The position numbers and the translations under genes were made by a program. Positions 28,473 to 38,002 of a stretch of DNA of 64,000 bases are shown in pieces. The notes beneath the pieces were generated by a model, which saw only the letters and a program-made list of their open reading frames with translations, made no database searches and had not been told where the DNA came from. Numbering within the stretch: the first letter of the stretch is position 1; every line of letters begins with the position of its first letter. Where the stretch lies: contig NZ_JACJRQ010000009.1 of NCBI RefSeq assembly GCF_014697355.1, positions 62,001-126,000 of the forward strand, given 5' to 3'. This DNA is from Nostoc calcicola FACHB-3891. Its GTDB lineage: Bacteria > Cyanobacteriota > Cyanobacteriia > Cyanobacteriales > Nostocaceae.

Positions 28473-29537
28473 CTATCCTGTTCGCTTTTGCTCCAACCAT
28501 TGTAAAATCCGATTCCATGCCCACCAAATATCAGGGTCTTTTATTTGTTGTTGGCACTTTTTACTACTCAAATAGCCAACATGACCACCGTATTGAGTGA
28601 GTAACAAATCTATTGCCGGATTATTATCGCAAGCAACTTCTAATTCCGGTATGATAGCTGGGTCAAAAAGTGGGTCATCGGCAGCATAAATAATCAAAGT
28701 TGGTTTTGAGATTTGCGGCAATATTTTTAAAGCACTACTAGCTTCGTAATATGCCTCTACAGAAGAAAAACCGAGTCGATTAATTACCAATTCATTGTCA
28801 AATCCCCAGATGCTATTTGCCTGTTCAATAGCCGCAGCGTCAAAGCTTCCGGGATGTGTATCATGTAGTCGCCACGCCAGTTTTTTTAAATCCCTGGCAA
28901 TTCCCGCTTCCAAATATCTGCCGAAAGGTTTTGTAACTAGATAAGATAGCGATCGCTCTGAATCCAAACTCGGACAAATTACCATACCACCGCCAATATC
29001 GCTATCTTCTAATCCTAAATCTTCATACTCCTTAATTACTTCCCCAGCAATTTTTACCCCCCATAGCGCCAATTGTCCCCCTAAAGAAAACCCTGTAAAC
29101 CAAAATTTTCCCGGACATCCCATTGCCTTAGCAGCCGCAGCGATGCGAACATAATCTTCCCCTTCGTAAAGACCATCGGAAGTTAGAGTCGGCGACAATT
29201 CGGCTGTTTTGCCGTGGGCACGCCAATCAAATAACACCACAGCATATCCTTGGGCGAAAGCTTTACGTCCCAGCACCCTCAAATACCATTGAGTTTCTAA
29301 CTCTCCCGTAATCCCATAAGTACCAATAATCGTACTATGAGCATTTTCAGGAATGGCAACCAAGCCAAAAATTGGCACACCTTGGGCACCGATAAAGATT
29401 TGTTCGTGATAAGAAGGTTCTGGATCTTGAGTTTTAGTTTCCCAATAACGCTTGCCCCACAAAGCGGTGTATACAGTCATCATCACACCGTTTTGTAAAA
29501 ACCAAGACGGATTGTAGGGGGGAGTATAACACATCAT
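28473..29537 (-). CDS. YheT-family alpha/beta hydrolase
   Basis: Protein of 354 residues in the COG0429 (YheT) group. The catalytic set is visible: nucleophile Ser in GFSLGG, Asp in YAADDPLFD and His in YGGHVGYLS. FDWRAHGKT is the usual block after the central strand. The N-terminal PSWFLQNGVMMTVYTALWG segment is the cyanobacterial form of the YheT lead. Substrate is unknown; esterase or thioesterase activity on lipids is typical of the group. It is divergent from the rpaA-like gene, with 157 bp between starts. Confidence 0.88.
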   Translation of the reverse strand: MMCYTPPYNPSWFLQNGVMMTVYTALWGKRYWETKTQDPEPSYHEQIFIGAQGVPIFGLVAIPENAHSTIIGTYGITGELETQWYLRVLGRKAFAQGYAVVLFDWRAHGKTAELSPTLTSDGLYEGEDYVRIAAAAKAMGCPGKFWFTGFSLGGQLALWGVKIAGEVIKEYEDLGLEDSDIGGGMVICPSLDSERSLSYLVTKPFGRYLEAGIARDLKKLAWRLHDTHPGSFDAAAIEQANSIWGFDNELVINRLGFSSVEAYYEASSALKILPQISKPTLIIYAADDPLFDPAIIPELEVACDNNPAIDLLLTQYGGHVGYLSSKKCQQQIKDPDIWWAWNRILQWLEQKRTG

Positions 29538-29694
29538 AGACTATAAGATTTCGTTTAATTGAGTCTTGATTTCACCGTCATTTAATCTTAATATTTATGT
29601 AAGATTTAAAATCTTTTTTAGAATCGATTCAAAAATCTTTGTATCTATCAAAGGTTGTTATTTATCCTTAATAAGTAGTAATAATTTTTTAAGA

Positions 29695-30438
29695 ATGCCG
29701 AGGATTCTTGTCATAGACGATGACCCAGCGATTTCAGAACTAGTTGCCGTCAACTTGGAAATGGCTGGCTACGATGTTAGTCAAGCTGAAGACGGCATCA
29801 AAGGTCAAGCGCTGGCTCTCCAGCTACAACCAGACTTGATCATGCTCGATCTGATGCTGCCTAGAGTAGATGGGTTTACAGTTTGCCAACGCCTGCGCCG
29901 GGACGATCGCACCGCCGAGATTCCGGTGTTAATGTTGACGGCTTTGAGCCAAACTCAGGACAAGGTGGAAGGCTTTAACGCTGGCGCAGATGACTACCTC
30001 ACCAAGCCTTTTGAAGTTGAAGAACTGCTAGCGCGAGTGCGGGCACTTTTGCGACGTACCGATCGCATTCCCCAAGCAGCCAAACACAGTGAAATTCTCA
30101 ACTATGGCTCACTCACCCTCGTTCCCGAAAGATTTGAGGCCATATGGTTCAACGAGACAGTGAAATTGACTCACCTGGAATTTGAGCTACTTCACTGCTT
30201 ACTGCAACGCCACGGACAAACAGTTTCCCCCAGCGAAATCCTCAGAGAAGTTTGGGGCTACGATCCTGATGACGACATTGAAACAATTCGAGTCCATATT
30301 CGTCACCTAAGAACCAAGCTAGAACCAGATCCTCGCCACCCCCGCTACATCAAGACAGTGTATGGTGCTGGATACTGTCTGGAGTTACCGAGTATACCTC
30401 CGGCCGCAGAAGGAGCTTCCGCAACATTGGTGGAGTAA
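29695..30438 (+). CDS. rpaA: OmpR-family response regulator, RpaA-like
   Basis: Protein of 247 residues: receiver domain (1-120, acid pocket Asp9/Asp10, phosphoacceptor Asp52 in [11 protein letters not shown], Lys104 in LTKPFE), then a winged helix ending in [11 protein letters not shown] and [10 protein letters not shown]. The start at ATG 29695 places [10 protein letters not shown] first; 43 more codons are open upstream but do not resemble the family. The linker block [18 protein letters not shown] matches what I know of RpaA, the clock-output regulator that takes phosphate from SasA. RpaB is clearly different at its N-terminus. Confident in family, fairly confident in RpaA. Confidence 0.8.
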   Translation: MPRILVIDDDPAISELVAVNLEMAGYDVSQAEDGIKGQALALQLQPDLIMLDLMLPRVDGFTVCQRLRRDDRTAEIPVLMLTALSQTQDKVEGFNAGADDYLTKPFEVEELLARVRALLRRTDRIPQAAKHSEILNYGSLTLVPERFEAIWFNETVKLTHLEFELLHCLLQRHGQTVSPSEILREVWGYDPDDDIETIRVHIRHLRTKLEPDPRHPRYIKTVYGAGYCLELPSIPPAAEGASATLVE

Positions 30439-30490
30439 AATCACCGCAGCAATTCTGAGTGGTGAGTTATTGGTGGGATTTTCCAAGTGT

Positions 30491-30515
30491 AGAGACGTTG
30501 CATTGCAACGTCTCT
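30491..30515. terminator. Palindrome just downstream of the rpaA-like gene, possible terminator
   Basis: Twelve-base arms AGAGACGTTGCA / TGCAACGTCTCT around one base, 53 bp after the stop. It lacks a clear T-tract and belongs to the dispersed AGAGACG repeat class, so a terminator role is only possible. Confidence 0.4.
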
Positions 30516-30526
30516 TCCTTAGTTCA

Positions 30527-30662
30527 TATAGCGATTTTCATTTGAATGAGGTACGCGGTAGGTTAGCACAGCTGTGCTAACCTATGAATTGTTTGTACTC
30601 CATGCAATTGCAAACCCCTATAGTACACGAGTTCGTATCTTATTCAAATGCATACCGCTATA
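30527..30662. mobile_element. MITE-like element with central 26-bp palindrome
   Basis: Imperfect 29-bp terminal inverted repeats begin TATAGCG at the left and end CGCTATA at the right, and share CATTTGAAT. The centre holds a perfect 26-bp palindrome (30559-30584, arms TAGGTTAGCACAG). There is no coding capacity. Confidence 0.7.
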
Positions 30663-31165
30663 ACTTCTCCTAAAGGAGACGCTGCGCGAACGGAGGACAC
30701 GGAGAATTTTTTTGATAATTAAAATTAAAGGCAACAGGCAACAGGCATAAGCGATCGCCTAGAAAATTTCCCTTACACAACACAATTCCCGATTTTTGTC
30801 AATATTACTGATAAGTTCTCACGAGCAAATCCTCTCCCTGACTTATTTTCCGCAATGGTGACTAATGGATAACCTTATAAAGGGAGGGTTAGGGTGGGGT
30901 AATTCGAGGACTGGTACTGATTCGATAACTTGTGTGTACTTCTGCTCTAATAGTTGTAATACCAATTCTGTATGAAGATGCGCCAAACTATATGAGCAAC
31001 GAACCGCAAAGGAGAGGCAGCGCGGTCTTGGGGGTCTCCCCCATGAGCGACTGCCGTCGCAAAGGGCACAAAGAAAGAAAGAAAGAAGAAGCCAAGAAAA
31101 TTTGGCGCAGCCTCACAAAGAAATGGTATAAGGTTGGCTTTGCAGATAGTTTTGGCTGTTAAGGA

Positions 31166-34100
31166 ATGTTCTGGAAATGGAGTTTTAGACTATTAATTGT
31201 ATTCCTGGGGTTCTGGTTACTCCTGGATTTGGGTTCCCGCTTGGGAGCAGAAATTTTTTGGTTTCAAGAAGTCGGCTACCTGCAAGTATTTTTAGTCAGG
31301 CTAGTGACTCGTGGTACTTTGTGGGTAGTGGTGGCTAGTGTCAGTGCTGCCTATCTTTTAATAAACCTTGCTGTAGCACAACGGCTGAAGTATCCCCGGT
31401 CTTTGAAGATTGAGGAAGTTGAACTAGAGAGTGAATTCAAAAACTTTCTCAATTCTGATTATTCCAGACGCGATCGCATTTTGACACCCGAAGCCCAAGG
31501 CTTAAAACCATTAAAATTACGCTCGCTGTTACCCCTAGCTTTGATACTGGGCTTGTTGACAGGGTTAATGGTGGTTCACTACGGTCAAATTGCTCTTTCT
31601 TACTGGCATTCTCCAATCGATAACACTAGTTTACCGATTCCCGCCCTATTCCGGCCAGAGAGAATCTGGCAACTCTTAAACCAAATTGTCTCTCAAATTT
31701 GGTATCTGGGCTTAATTGTGGGGGGAGCGATCGCTATTTTAATTTTTCCAGGATTTTTACTCACAGCGATCGCAGTTGTTTTCAGTGCCATTTTTGGGTT
31801 GATACTATTCCAAAACTGGGCAAAGGTACTTCAATATTTCCACCCTACTACTTTCAACAGCACTGAGCCTTTATTTGGTCAGGATATTAGCTTCTACATA
31901 TTTTCCTTACCATTTTGGGAACTGCTGGAACTCTGGCTGATGGGATTATTTTTGTATGGCTTTATCGCCGTCGCCTTGACTTATCTTTTGTCGGCTGACA
32001 GTTTGAGTCAGGGAATTTTCCCTGGTTTTTCCCAAAAGCAGCAACGTCATTTATACGGTATGGGTGGCTTATTCATGCTGCTAGTAGCTTTGAGTTATTG
32101 GTTGAGTCGCTATGAACTCGTGTATTCTAGCCGTGGAGTCAGTTATGGTGCTAGCTACACCGATGTCACAGCCCAGTTGCCAGCTTACACCGTTTTGTGT
32201 GTCGTGGCTTTTGCCATCGCCTTTTACTTACTTTGGCGAACGTTATTCTGGAAACCAAAATCTCAGTATCGCCGCTTGGTGTTTTACGGATTAGGCGTTT
32301 ATTTAGTACTGGTTCCAGCAGTTGACATTGTTCTGCCTACTGTGGTGGAAAATTTAATTGTCGAACCCAATGAATTGCAAAGAGAGCAACCTTACATTCA
32401 GCGTACCATTGCCTTGACTCGCCAAGCATTCGATTTAGAGGCGATCGATGCCAGAACCTTCAACCCCCAAGGAAGATTAACTGAAGCTGATATTCAAAAA
32501 AATAACTTGACAATTCGCAATATCCGCCTTTGGGATGAGCGACCATTGTTAGAAACCAACCGTCAGCTACAACAAATTCGTCCATACTATCGGTTCCCCG
32601 ATGCTGATATCGATCGCTATACTTTGAAAACAGAGGCAATTTCAGACCAACCATCTGCACCCCAAAACCCATCGGTATCAAAACAGAAATTAATCGAAGC
32701 AGCACAACGGCGTCAGGTACTAATTGCGGCACGAGAATTAGACTACCGCGCCGTACCACAGCAGGCTCAAACTTGGGTTAACCGCCATCTCATTTATACC
32801 CACGGTTTCGGGTTTACTGTTAGCCCAGTGAATACAGTGGGGGCGGGGGGGCTACCAGAATATTTTGTCAAAGATATTAGCGGTGATAGTAGCGCTCTGG
32901 CAACTTCAAGTCAAGGTATTCGTGAAAGTATTCCCATTGGAGAACCCCGAATTTATTACGGTGAAATTACTAATAATTATGTAATGACAGGCACAAAAGT
33001 TAGAGAATTGGACTATCCCAGTGGTAGTGACAATGTTTATAACTCCTACGATGGACGGGGTGGCATTAAAATTGATTCAACATGGCGTCGTTGGCTATTT
33101 GCCATGTATTTAAAAGATTGGCAGATGGTCTTTACGCGGGACTTTTTGCCAGATAGCAAAGTGCTATTCCGGCGGAATATCAAGCAAAGAATTCAGGCGA
33201 TCGCACCTTTTTTGCAATTTGACAGCGATCCTTATCTTGTCAGTGCTGAGGCGAATCGTAACAATACCAATTCAGACTACCCAAATGGTAAAAGTTATCT
33301 TTACTGGATTGTGGATGCGTATACGACAAGCGATCGCTATCCTTACTCAGACACCGCCAACGACGGTATTAATTATATCCGTAACTCTGTGAAGGTAGTG
33401 GTTGATGCCTACCACGGCATCGTTAACTTTTATATTGCCGATCGAGACGATCCGCTGATTGCCACTTGGTCAAGGATATTTCCCAACACCTTCAAACCAC
33501 TCAGCGCCATGCCGGTTAACCTCCGCAATCATATCCGCTATCCTGAGGACTTGTTTAAAATTCAATCCGAGCGGTTGATGACCTACCACATGACCGACCC
33601 CCAAGTATTTTACAATCGGGAAGACCAGTGGCAGATTCCTAACGAAATCTATGGCAGCGAACCCCGTCCTGTAGAGCCGTATTATTTGATTACTAGTCTA
33701 CCCACCGTACCCTTTGAAGAATTTATTTTATTTCTGCCCTACACTCCCAAACAGCGGACTAATTTAATCGCTTGGTTTGCAGCGCGATCGGATAGCGTGA
33801 ATTACGGTAAGTTATTGTTATATATCTTTCCGAAAGAAAGACTAATCTACGGCCCAGAGCAAATTGAGGCACGAATTAACCAAGACCCAGTAATTTCCCA
33901 GCAAATTTCCTTGTGGAATCGCCAGGGTTCGAGAGCCATTCAAGGAAATTTACTAGTAATTCCCATTGAGCAATCGCTGTTGTACGTCGAGCCAATTTAT
34001 CTCGAAGCAACACAAAATAGCTTACCAACTTTGGTGCGAGTAGTTGTGGCTTACGAAAACCGGATTGTCATGGCACAAACTTTAGAACAAGCATTACAAG

Positions 34101-34177
34101 GAATCTTTCAACCAGAAGTCACACCACCAGCTGCAATTATTCGTCCAGTGGAAGAAGGAAGCCCGCCAAGTCAGTAA
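31166..34177 (+). CDS. UPF0182 family large membrane protein
   Basis: Protein of 1003 residues, the full length of the UPF0182 (COG1615) family. About seven hydrophobic segments occupy residues 1-390 (first [17 protein letters not shown]), followed by a large soluble domain. Typical blocks are [23 protein letters not shown]-like [19 protein letters not shown], the central [11 protein letters not shown] and the [15 protein letters not shown] segment. AAGGA precedes the ATG. Biochemical function is not established in bacteria. It stands alone between repeat-rich gaps. Confidence 0.93.
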   Translation: MFWKWSFRLLIVFLGFWLLLDLGSRLGAEIFWFQEVGYLQVFLVRLVTRGTLWVVVASVSAAYLLINLAVAQRLKYPRSLKIEEVELESEFKNFLNSDYSRRDRILTPEAQGLKPLKLRSLLPLALILGLLTGLMVVHYGQIALSYWHSPIDNTSLPIPALFRPERIWQLLNQIVSQIWYLGLIVGGAIAILIFPGFLLTAIAVVFSAIFGLILFQNWAKVLQYFHPTTFNSTEPLFGQDISFYIFSLPFWELLELWLMGLFLYGFIAVALTYLLSADSLSQGIFPGFSQKQQRHLYGMGGLFMLLVALSYWLSRYELVYSSRGVSYGASYTDVTAQLPAYTVLCVVAFAIAFYLLWRTLFWKPKSQYRRLVFYGLGVYLVLVPAVDIVLPTVVENLIVEPNELQREQPYIQRTIALTRQAFDLEAIDARTFNPQGRLTEADIQKNNLTIRNIRLWDERPLLETNRQLQQIRPYYRFPDADIDRYTLKTEAISDQPSAPQNPSVSKQKLIEAAQRRQVLIAARELDYRAVPQQAQTWVNRHLIYTHGFGFTVSPVNTVGAGGLPEYFVKDISGDSSALATSSQGIRESIPIGEPRIYYGEITNNYVMTGTKVRELDYPSGSDNVYNSYDGRGGIKIDSTWRRWLFAMYLKDWQMVFTRDFLPDSKVLFRRNIKQRIQAIAPFLQFDSDPYLVSAEANRNNTNSDYPNGKSYLYWIVDAYTTSDRYPYSDTANDGINYIRNSVKVVVDAYHGIVNFYIADRDDPLIATWSRIFPNTFKPLSAMPVNLRNHIRYPEDLFKIQSERLMTYHMTDPQVFYNREDQWQIPNEIYGSEPRPVEPYYLITSLPTVPFEEFILFLPYTPKQRTNLIAWFAARSDSVNYGKLLLYIFPKERLIYGPEQIEARINQDPVISQQISLWNRQGSRAIQGNLLVIPIEQSLLYVEPIYLEATQNSLPTLVRVVVAYENRIVMAQTLEQALQGIFQPEVTPPAAIIRPVEEGSPPSQ

Positions 34178-34256
34178 AAGGGATTGGGGACTGGGAGTAT
34201 GGAAGGGGTGGGGTGGTAGGGTGGTGGGATGAAATTCTTTCTCCATCTCCCCACCC

Positions 34257-34534
34257 AATACAGTTCGGTTAAGCCAACAGAAGCGATAAATCCCCGTCTC
34301 TACGAAAGATTGATCCCAATACTGTTCAGTTAAGGCTAAAACTTTTAGTCAAAGTCAATTTTTTGAACGTAGACGCTTCGGCTTCCCGCAGGGTACCGCA
34401 AAGAACGCAAAGGACACAAAGAGAAGAAAGAAAGGCTTAACTGAAGTGTATTGAGATTGATCCTTGTAGAGACGGCGATTTATCGCGTCTTTGGATCTAG
34501 AATTTTCATCAAAAAACTTTAACCCAACCGTATT
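34257..34534. mobile_element. Second nested MITE, related to the one between hglD and hglC
   Basis: Outer ends AATACAGTTCGGTTAAG (34257 on) and TTTAACCCAACCGTATT (to 34534) are imperfect inverted repeats, and the internal arms (GCGATAAATCCCCGTCTCT against AGAGACGGCGATTTATCGC) also pair. At its centre, 34318-34452, lies an element with AATACTGTTCAGTTAAG / CTTAACTGAAGTGTATT ends. Read in reverse, its interior (CTTTGTGTCCTTTGCGTTCT, AAAAAATTGACTTTGAC) matches 21465-21592 closely. Confidence 0.8.
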
Positions 34535-34565
34535 GTCTCCCCATCTCCCCACCTCCCTCACAAGA

Positions 34566-35249
34566 TCACTGGTTGTACCAAGTTTTCCGCCATTGCTGCA
34601 TTTGTTTAATTTCTGTATCTTGTGCTTTGATAATTTCTTGGGCTAATTGCTTGATTTCGGGGCGTTTAGATTTATTTAAGGCATCTTGTGCCATTTTTAC
34701 AGCCCCTTCATGGTGAGGAATCATCGCATTGATAAAGCGCAAATCGAATTTATCATCAGCTGCACCTAAGTCTTGACTCATCATCATCCCTTGCATTTGG
34801 TCAGATGACATCTCCATCATGTGACCCATTTGACTGTTATAAGCCATTGGTTTATTTCCTGCGCTGGGATACCAAGCTTGTCGCCACTGCTTCATCTGGG
34901 TAATTTCTTGGTTTTGCGATTTGATGATATTGTCTGCTAGTTTTTTAATTTCAGGGCGTTTGGATTTTTGCTGTGCAACATTCGCCATTTCCAAAGCCCC
35001 TTGATGGTGCGGTATCATCGCATCGATAAATCGTAAATCAAAGTCAGCATCGGCTGGGCCTAAATCCATTCCCATGCTGTGATTCATGTGGCGATCGCTA
35101 GCATTGGTAGCAGTTGCGTTGGGGGTTTGGGTTGGGTTCTGGGAAGCAGCATTGCTACAGCCTGTGAGTAATCCACCCCCTGAAGCGATCGTCACAAAGC
35201 TTAACGCTAAAAAACCGTTCCTCAAAGATAGCAGTTGCATAAGTTTCAT
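34566..35249 (-). CDS. DUF305 lipoprotein with two domains
   Basis: Protein of 227 residues. A lipoprotein signal is present (FVTIASGGGLLTGCSN, lipobox LTGC), then two tandem DUF305 four-helix units of about 75 residues. Each has the FDLRFIxAMIPHHxGAxxMA core with paired histidines, followed by SKRPEIKxLA and QMxQWRxxWY. Met/His-rich segments between them (HMMEMSSDQMQGMMM) suggest metal, probably copper, binding in the periplasm. No copper-efflux gene is adjacent, so the metal link is from family knowledge only. Confidence 0.9.
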   Translation of the reverse strand: MKLMQLLSLRNGFLALSFVTIASGGGLLTGCSNAASQNPTQTPNATATNASDRHMNHSMGMDLGPADADFDLRFIDAMIPHHQGALEMANVAQQKSKRPEIKKLADNIIKSQNQEITQMKQWRQAWYPSAGNKPMAYNSQMGHMMEMSSDQMQGMMMSQDLGAADDKFDLRFINAMIPHHEGAVKMAQDALNKSKRPEIKQLAQEIIKAQDTEIKQMQQWRKTWYNQ

Positions 35250-35391
35250 CCAACAGTTTTCTAATTCTATATTTACTTCTTAACTTTGCAGCCAGAGATG
35301 AAATTAGGATGAAATGTCTTAAGAAGAAAGAACTCAGGAGTCAGAATGGCCTACGCCCCGCTGCGCTAAGAGAATTCACTTAAAGATAATT

Positions 35392-35466
35392 GTAGGTTGG
35401 GTTGAACGAAGTGAAACCCAACAAATCCCCGAAAATTTTTGGTTTCGTTCCTCAAACCAACCTACG
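35392..35466. repeat. Palindromic dispersed repeat (GTAGGTTGGGTTGA type)
   Basis: GTAGGTTGGGTTGAACGAAG at the left pairs with CGTTCCTCAAACCAACCTAC at the right across an AAACCCAACA middle. This is one of the most common repeat families between genes in Nostocales. A half-TIR of the AATACAGTTCAGTTA family follows at 35487-35501. Confidence 0.75.
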
Positions 35467-35566
35467 CAGTTTAATGTTTTGGAAACTAACTGAACTGTAT
35501 TGGGTTCTAAGTCTCCCACTAATAATTGATTCTGAATTCAGAATTCAGAATTCTGAATTCTTATTT

Positions 35567-37768
35567 TCAATTCTCAGTCAAAATTGTATAAGCTTCATTA
35601 ACTAAATGCATTTTTTCTTCTGCTTTTTTTTGCAGTTCTGGCTTACCAACAAATAAATCTGGATGCCATTTTTTGACTAAAGTTCGATAAGCTTGCTTTA
35701 CGTCAGTTAAAGAAGCATTAGGTTGTAATTCTAAAGTAGTGTAGGCGCGAGTAATTTTATCTTTTTGTCCCTGGTTTTTCGCGAAATTTGGCGCTTTATT
35801 GTTTTGAGTTGTATTTTGTTGTTTGCGACTTTGAAAACCAGGCGATCGCATTTCTGCTTTCATTCGCGCTATTTCCTCATCAAGTTCCCAATTATTAAAT
35901 TTCGCATCCACTTCTCCTGGACGTCCAGAAGCAGAAGTTTTTGGTGGTGGAGAAGCTTGTTGACGAGGAGATTCTACTTTTTTCTGGGTATTTTTAGCAG
36001 TATTTTCCTGAGCTTGATGAGAATTTTTAACTTTCTCCGGTTGTGGTGAATATCGATTATTTACAGTTTTGGATTTGGGAATTTCTTGATAAGGTTGATA
36101 ATTGACAGGAATTTTTACCTTTTTTAACTCTCCTAGCAATTCATTAAAAACATTTTGTAACCGCTGTAAATCTTCGCGTTTTTTAGTAATTTCTAACGGT
36201 TCTTGACTTATTTCCAAGTAAATTACTTTTTCGGCTTTCTGCTCATACGCAGTCAAAATTGATAATCCTTGACTGCTAAAACGAGACAAATAATCTTCTG
36301 TTGCAGCTATACAAAGTTTTGCAACTTGCTGATGATAAGATTCATTAGCTGATTTTTCTTCTAATTCTTGAATATTCTTATTTAGCAAATAGGAAATACT
36401 CCCCACCACAGCAGCACCCACAGGGCCACCCAACAACCAACCAATACCACCACCAACTGCGATGGAACCAGTTGTTTCATTAAAATCATTGTAATTAGTT
36501 GGCTTGGGAGGTAATATGATTTGGGGTTCGCTAGGGAAGGCAATCAATAAGTCTTCTGGCCTTTCTGCTTGAAAAAATTCGTAAGCTTGATAAAGCCATT
36601 TCACCGTAGCTAATTGTAATTGATTCAGGTCTTTTTTGATAGTGTTTGTTTGCCACGATTTAAAATTATTTTCTGCCAATGCAACTGCGGCATCTGCTTG
36701 ATATTTTGTCAGCAGTTTGGGTAAAGCTAGCCAATCACGTAATTCACAAATACTACTAGCGAAGCCTTGTTTGATTAAGTTCGCGGCTTTTTCTTTGATT
36801 TCAATTTTGGCATTTTGTTTATCAACAAGTGATTTTACTTCATCAGCAGCCGGGTCAATTTTCGCTTTTAATGATTGTTGAATTTGAATAGCGATCGCCT
36901 CTACTCTTGGCAAACGTACACTACCACGATTTTGTTGTAAAATACCTACAATATTTTGCAAGGCTGTTTCAAAAGCCACCAAACCGCTACTATTGGCTTC
37001 TGCGACATCGCCTTTTAATCTAGCTCGTAAGGCAGGTAAAGCATCAACACGATATAAATTACTAAAACCTGGAGGTAATTCGGCTCGAAAACTTTCGGCG
37101 ACAAATAGCAGACGATTTTGGATTTGTTTTTGTTCTTCAGGTTCGAGTAAATTAATAAAATTAGCAACAAAAATCACTGTTTTAATCCCACGATCTAATA
37201 GCCAATCTCGTAAATTTTCTCGCTCACCCAAAGTCATTAACTTACGTGCATCTAATAATTGAATAACTAAATCTACACTTAAAAGTTCTTCTCTTACTAA
37301 ATTATCTTGTTCTTCCCTATCATTAGTTCCCGGTAAATCGAGAAATTCTACACCCGTTTCCAAAAAGGGATGGGGACAAAAAACTTCTACAGATGCTACA
37401 TCTTTTCGCATCTGTCTATTACTATCCAGAATAGCGAATTGCTGTAAAACTTCCGTCCCACTGCGGTAAACTTCTGTACCATCAACTAACATAATGCGAG
37501 TCCGCACATCACAACCATACTTGACAGTAATCGCCGCACCTGTAGTAGGAATCAAATCAATTGGTAATGTGTGATTACCCAACATGGCATTTAATAGTGT
37601 AGATTTGCCATGATTAAAAGGGCCAAATACCCCAATCCGAAAGCTAGGATTAATTAAATGATTGCAGATAGCAATTACATCTTGATACAGCAGCGATTTC
37701 CGCTCTAAATTGAGCAATGCAGATGCTTTTTTGAGAGAATCTGCTAACTTTCCATACTCTTGTTGCAT
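35567..37768 (-). CDS. Dynamin-like GTPase fused to a C-terminal J domain
   Basis: Protein of 733 residues. The GTPase has G1 GPFNHGKST, G3 DLPGTND and a likely G4 in VANFINLLE, which is a weak match to NKxD. A helical stalk follows, with a glycine-rich hydrophobic patch (GGGIGWLLGGPVGAAVVGSISYLL, about 440-465) that may insert in membranes. A charged Pro/Gln linker leads to a J domain (about 670-733) with the HPD tripeptide in KKWHPDLF, which would recruit DnaK. It ends a minus-strand group with the BDLP1-like gene, 234 bp upstream. A chaperone-linked membrane-remodelling GTPase is the simplest reading; it would partner the other dynamin. Confidence 0.87.
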   Translation of the reverse strand: MQQEYGKLADSLKKASALLNLERKSLLYQDVIAICNHLINPSFRIGVFGPFNHGKSTLLNAMLGNHTLPIDLIPTTGAAITVKYGCDVRTRIMLVDGTEVYRSGTEVLQQFAILDSNRQMRKDVASVEVFCPHPFLETGVEFLDLPGTNDREEQDNLVREELLSVDLVIQLLDARKLMTLGERENLRDWLLDRGIKTVIFVANFINLLEPEEQKQIQNRLLFVAESFRAELPPGFSNLYRVDALPALRARLKGDVAEANSSGLVAFETALQNIVGILQQNRGSVRLPRVEAIAIQIQQSLKAKIDPAADEVKSLVDKQNAKIEIKEKAANLIKQGFASSICELRDWLALPKLLTKYQADAAVALAENNFKSWQTNTIKKDLNQLQLATVKWLYQAYEFFQAERPEDLLIAFPSEPQIILPPKPTNYNDFNETTGSIAVGGGIGWLLGGPVGAAVVGSISYLLNKNIQELEEKSANESYHQQVAKLCIAATEDYLSRFSSQGLSILTAYEQKAEKVIYLEISQEPLEITKKREDLQRLQNVFNELLGELKKVKIPVNYQPYQEIPKSKTVNNRYSPQPEKVKNSHQAQENTAKNTQKKVESPRQQASPPPKTSASGRPGEVDAKFNNWELDEEIARMKAEMRSPGFQSRKQQNTTQNNKAPNFAKNQGQKDKITRAYTTLELQPNASLTDVKQAYRTLVKKWHPDLFVGKPELQKKAEEKMHLVNEAYTILTEN

Positions 37769-37812
37769 AGTTCCTTAATTCCAGATTTAATTTCAAAATA
37801 GATTTTGAACAA

Positions 37813-37978
37813 AAAACTCTCTTACTCTCTGCGCCTCTGCGCCTCTGCGTGAATTTTTCATATTACGAACCACAGATAAACTAATCAGTGCTTATCTGTG
37901 GTTTTTCAATTCCTAAGTTAACCAATCTTATCTGAAACCAACCGCAGAGGCGCAGAGGGCGCAGAGAGGAAGAGAGGT
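37813..37978. repeat. Inverted CTCTGCGCC repeat between the two dynamin genes
   Basis: CTCTGCGCCTCTGCGCC at about 37818 and CGCAGAGGCGCAGAGG at about 37950 are inverted, about 100 bp apart, with a smaller ACCACAGATAA / TTATCTGTGGT hairpin between them. It belongs to the dispersed GCGCAGAG family. Confidence 0.7.
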
Positions 37979-38002
37979 TTTTACAAATGATTGAGGATTG
38001 CT

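Larger units (their letters stand above)
30439..31165. other. Repeat-rich intergenic region between rpaA-like and UPF0182 genes
   Basis: It holds a palindrome at 30491-30515, a MITE-like element at 30527-30662 and further repeat pieces at about 31000-31090 (CGCAAAGG and GGGGGTCTCCCCC blocks). An open frame at 30932-31162 is built from this repeat material and is not a supported gene. Confidence 0.65.

Noticed and set aside
30932..31162. 76-residue frame before the UPF0182 gene
   Set aside because: Composed of dispersed repeat pieces; the UPF0182 start has its own ribosome site.
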